Source of the DNA: Serratia sp. FDAARGOS_506
GTDB taxonomy: Bacteria > Pseudomonadota > Gammaproteobacteria > Enterobacterales > Enterobacteriaceae
Reading direction: 5' to 3'
Assembly (NCBI RefSeq): GCF_003812745.1
Contig: NZ_CP033831.1
Span: 620,001 to 684,000, forward strand
Length of the DNA stretch: 64,000 bases
Under the pieces are notes generated by a model that worked only from the letters and a program-made list of their open reading frames with translations, was not told where the DNA came from and did not search any database. The translations under genes were made by a program, and so were the position numbers. Below, piece by piece: positions 62,833 to 64,000 of the stretch; the stretch's first letter is position 1; each line of letters opens with the position of its first letter.

Positions 62833-64000
62833 ATGACCAAGAATTTATCCCCGAAAGACATTATCGCCCTGGGCTTTATGACCTTCGCCCTGTTTGTCGG
62901 CGCCGGCAACATCATTTTCCCACCGCTGGTGGGGCTGCAGTCCGGCGAACATCTGTGGCCGGCCGCCCTCGGTTTCATGGTGACCGCCGTCGCCTTGCCG
63001 GTGATCGCCGTGATCGCGCTGGCGCGCGTCGGCGGCAGCATCAGCCTGCTGACCAGCCCCATCGGCCGCACTGCCGGCCTGCTGTTGGCGACCGTCTGCT
63101 ATCTGGCGCTCGGCCCGCTGTTCGCCACGCCGCGAACCGCCAATGTCTCTTTCGCCCTCGGCATCGCGCCCTTCACCGGCGACGGCGCCCTGCCGCAGTT
63201 CATCTACAGCCTGCTGTTCTTTACCCTGGCGATGATTGTCTCGCTGTATCCCGGCCGGTTGCTCGATAACGTCGGCCATATTCTGGCGCCGCTGAAAATT
63301 CTGGCGCTGGCAGCGCTCGGCATCGCCGCCCTGGTTTGGCCCGCCGGTGAACCGATCTCCGCCGTTGGCAGCTATCAGGCATCGGCGTTTTCCACCGGCT
63401 TCGTGCAGGGTTATCAAACCATGGACACACTGTCGGCGCTGATGTTCGGCTCGATTATCGTCACCGCAGCCCGTTCGCGCGGCGTCAGCGACAGCGGCCT
63501 GCTGCTGCGCTACACCCTGTGGGCCAGCCTGATCGCCGGCGTCGGCCTGACGCTGGTCTATATCTGCATGTTCAAACTCGGCGCCGGCAGCGGCAGCCTG
63601 GTCGAGAGTGGCGCTCAGGATGGCGCGGCGATCCTTCACGCCTACGTACAACACACCTTCGGCGATCTGGGCAGCGTCTTTATGGCGGTACTGATGTTCA
63701 TCGCCTGCCTGGTGACGGCGGTCGGCATGACCTGCGCCTGCGCGGACTTCTTCTCCCGCTACCTGCCGCTCTCTTATCGTGCGCTGGTGGTTATCCTCGC
63801 CCTCTTCGCCATGCTGGTCTCCAACATGGGGCTGGCCAATCTGATCCGCGTCTCGCTGCCGGTGCTGACGGCGATCTATCCACCCTGCATCGCACTGGTG
63901 TTGCTCAGCTTCAGCCAGAATCGCTGGCGCAGCGCCAAGCGCGTCTTCGCGCCGGTGATTGCCACCAGCCTGGTGTTTGGCCTCGCCGACGGTCTGAAGG
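62833..64000 (+). CDS. brnQ: Branched-chain amino acid:cation symporter BrnQ (3' end outside the window)
   Basis: The 389 visible residues are close to E. coli BrnQ (439): [56 protein letters not shown], and [13 protein letters not shown]. About ten of the expected twelve transmembrane segments are present. It imports leucine, isoleucine and valine with Na+ or H+. The frame has no lesion up to the window edge. It lies 212 bp after the dioxygenase gene, so it may have its own promoter. Confidence 0.95.
   Translation, partial: MTKNLSPKDIIALGFMTFALFVGAGNIIFPPLVGLQSGEHLWPAALGFMVTAVALPVIAVIALARVGGSISLLTSPIGRTAGLLLATVCYLALGPLFATPRTANVSFALGIAPFTGDGALPQFIYSLLFFTLAMIVSLYPGRLLDNVGHILAPLKILALAALGIAALVWPAGEPISAVGSYQASAFSTGFVQGYQTMDTLSALMFGSIIVTAARSRGVSDSGLLLRYTLWASLIAGVGLTLVYICMFKLGAGSGSLVESGAQDGAAILHAYVQHTFGDLGSVFMAVLMFIACLVTAVGMTCACADFFSRYLPLSYRALVVILALFAMLVSNMGLANLIRVSLPVLTAIYPPCIALVLLSFSQNRWRSAKRVFAPVIATSLVFGLADGLK

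Noticed and set aside
1-64000. CRISPR arrays, prophage genes, insertion sequences, tRNA genes
   Set aside because: No regularly spaced repeats, phage structural genes, transposases or cloverleaf-type sequences were seen on reading.

Overview
The window reads as chromosomal DNA of an enterobacterium with high G+C, most likely Serratia (S. marcescens or a close relative). This rests on near-identity to Escherichia coli core proteins, on E. coli-like gene order over long stretches, on an ERIC-type intergenic repeat and on the accessory gene repertoire; no database was searched. Nothing looks like a prophage, insertion sequence or CRISPR array, and I saw no tRNA or rRNA genes.

Layout. 1-2430: the regulator-proximal end of a sugar-type ABC operon (DeoR regulator, periplasmic binding protein, cut-off ATPase). 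2431-8338: a BrnTA toxin-antitoxin locus whose toxin gene carries a one-base frameshift, ygfF, a small membrane-anchored protein, a two-component system with a GNAT acetyltransferase in the same operon, and a quinone-oxidoreductase-like enzyme. 8447-24372: a conserved block gcvP-gcvH-gcvT, ubiI-ubiH-pepP-ygfB, zapA-ssrS(6S RNA)-fau, serA, rpiA, argP, yggE, argO. 24497-42412: an insertion of about 18 kb, relative to the E. coli order, between argO and mscS. It holds the yiaJ/dlgD/lyxK/sgbHUE diketogulonate pathway with an added ABC transporter and lactonase, a pseudouridine synthase, yaiL, the folate-independent methionine synthase pair mesX-mesD, and an MFS transporter. 42495-47901: mscS, a DUF1345 gene, fbaA-pgk-epd. 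48215-55970: dmlR/dmlA and a yeaV-yeaW-aldehyde dehydrogenase-yeaX cluster that together encode a complete carnitine-to-pyruvate route. 56001-64000: an Fbp/Afu-type ABC transporter, an EamA exporter, a small tRNA-binding-fold protein, a PF10014-type 2-oxoglutarate dioxygenase and the start of brnQ.

Functional themes. Two catabolic modules stand out. In the first, two promoters of matching architecture (25553-25613 and 30449-30510) carry nearly identical 30-bp elements just downstream of their -10 boxes. This ties the ABC transporter and SMP-30 lactonase to the dlgD operon and predicts import and hydrolysis of a lactone such as dehydroascorbate before the diketogulonate steps. In the second, YeaWX would split carnitine into trimethylamine and malic semialdehyde, the aldehyde dehydrogenase would give malate, and DmlA would give pyruvate.

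The least explained pieces are: a candidate small RNA of about 106 nt between fbaA and the DUF1345 gene, set between two identical 25-bp terminator copies; a four-fold 11-bp-phased TTAA repeat in front of the two-component operon; the MesXD system, whose methyl donor I do not know; and a possible branched-chain amino-acid hydroxylation and export module at the right end.
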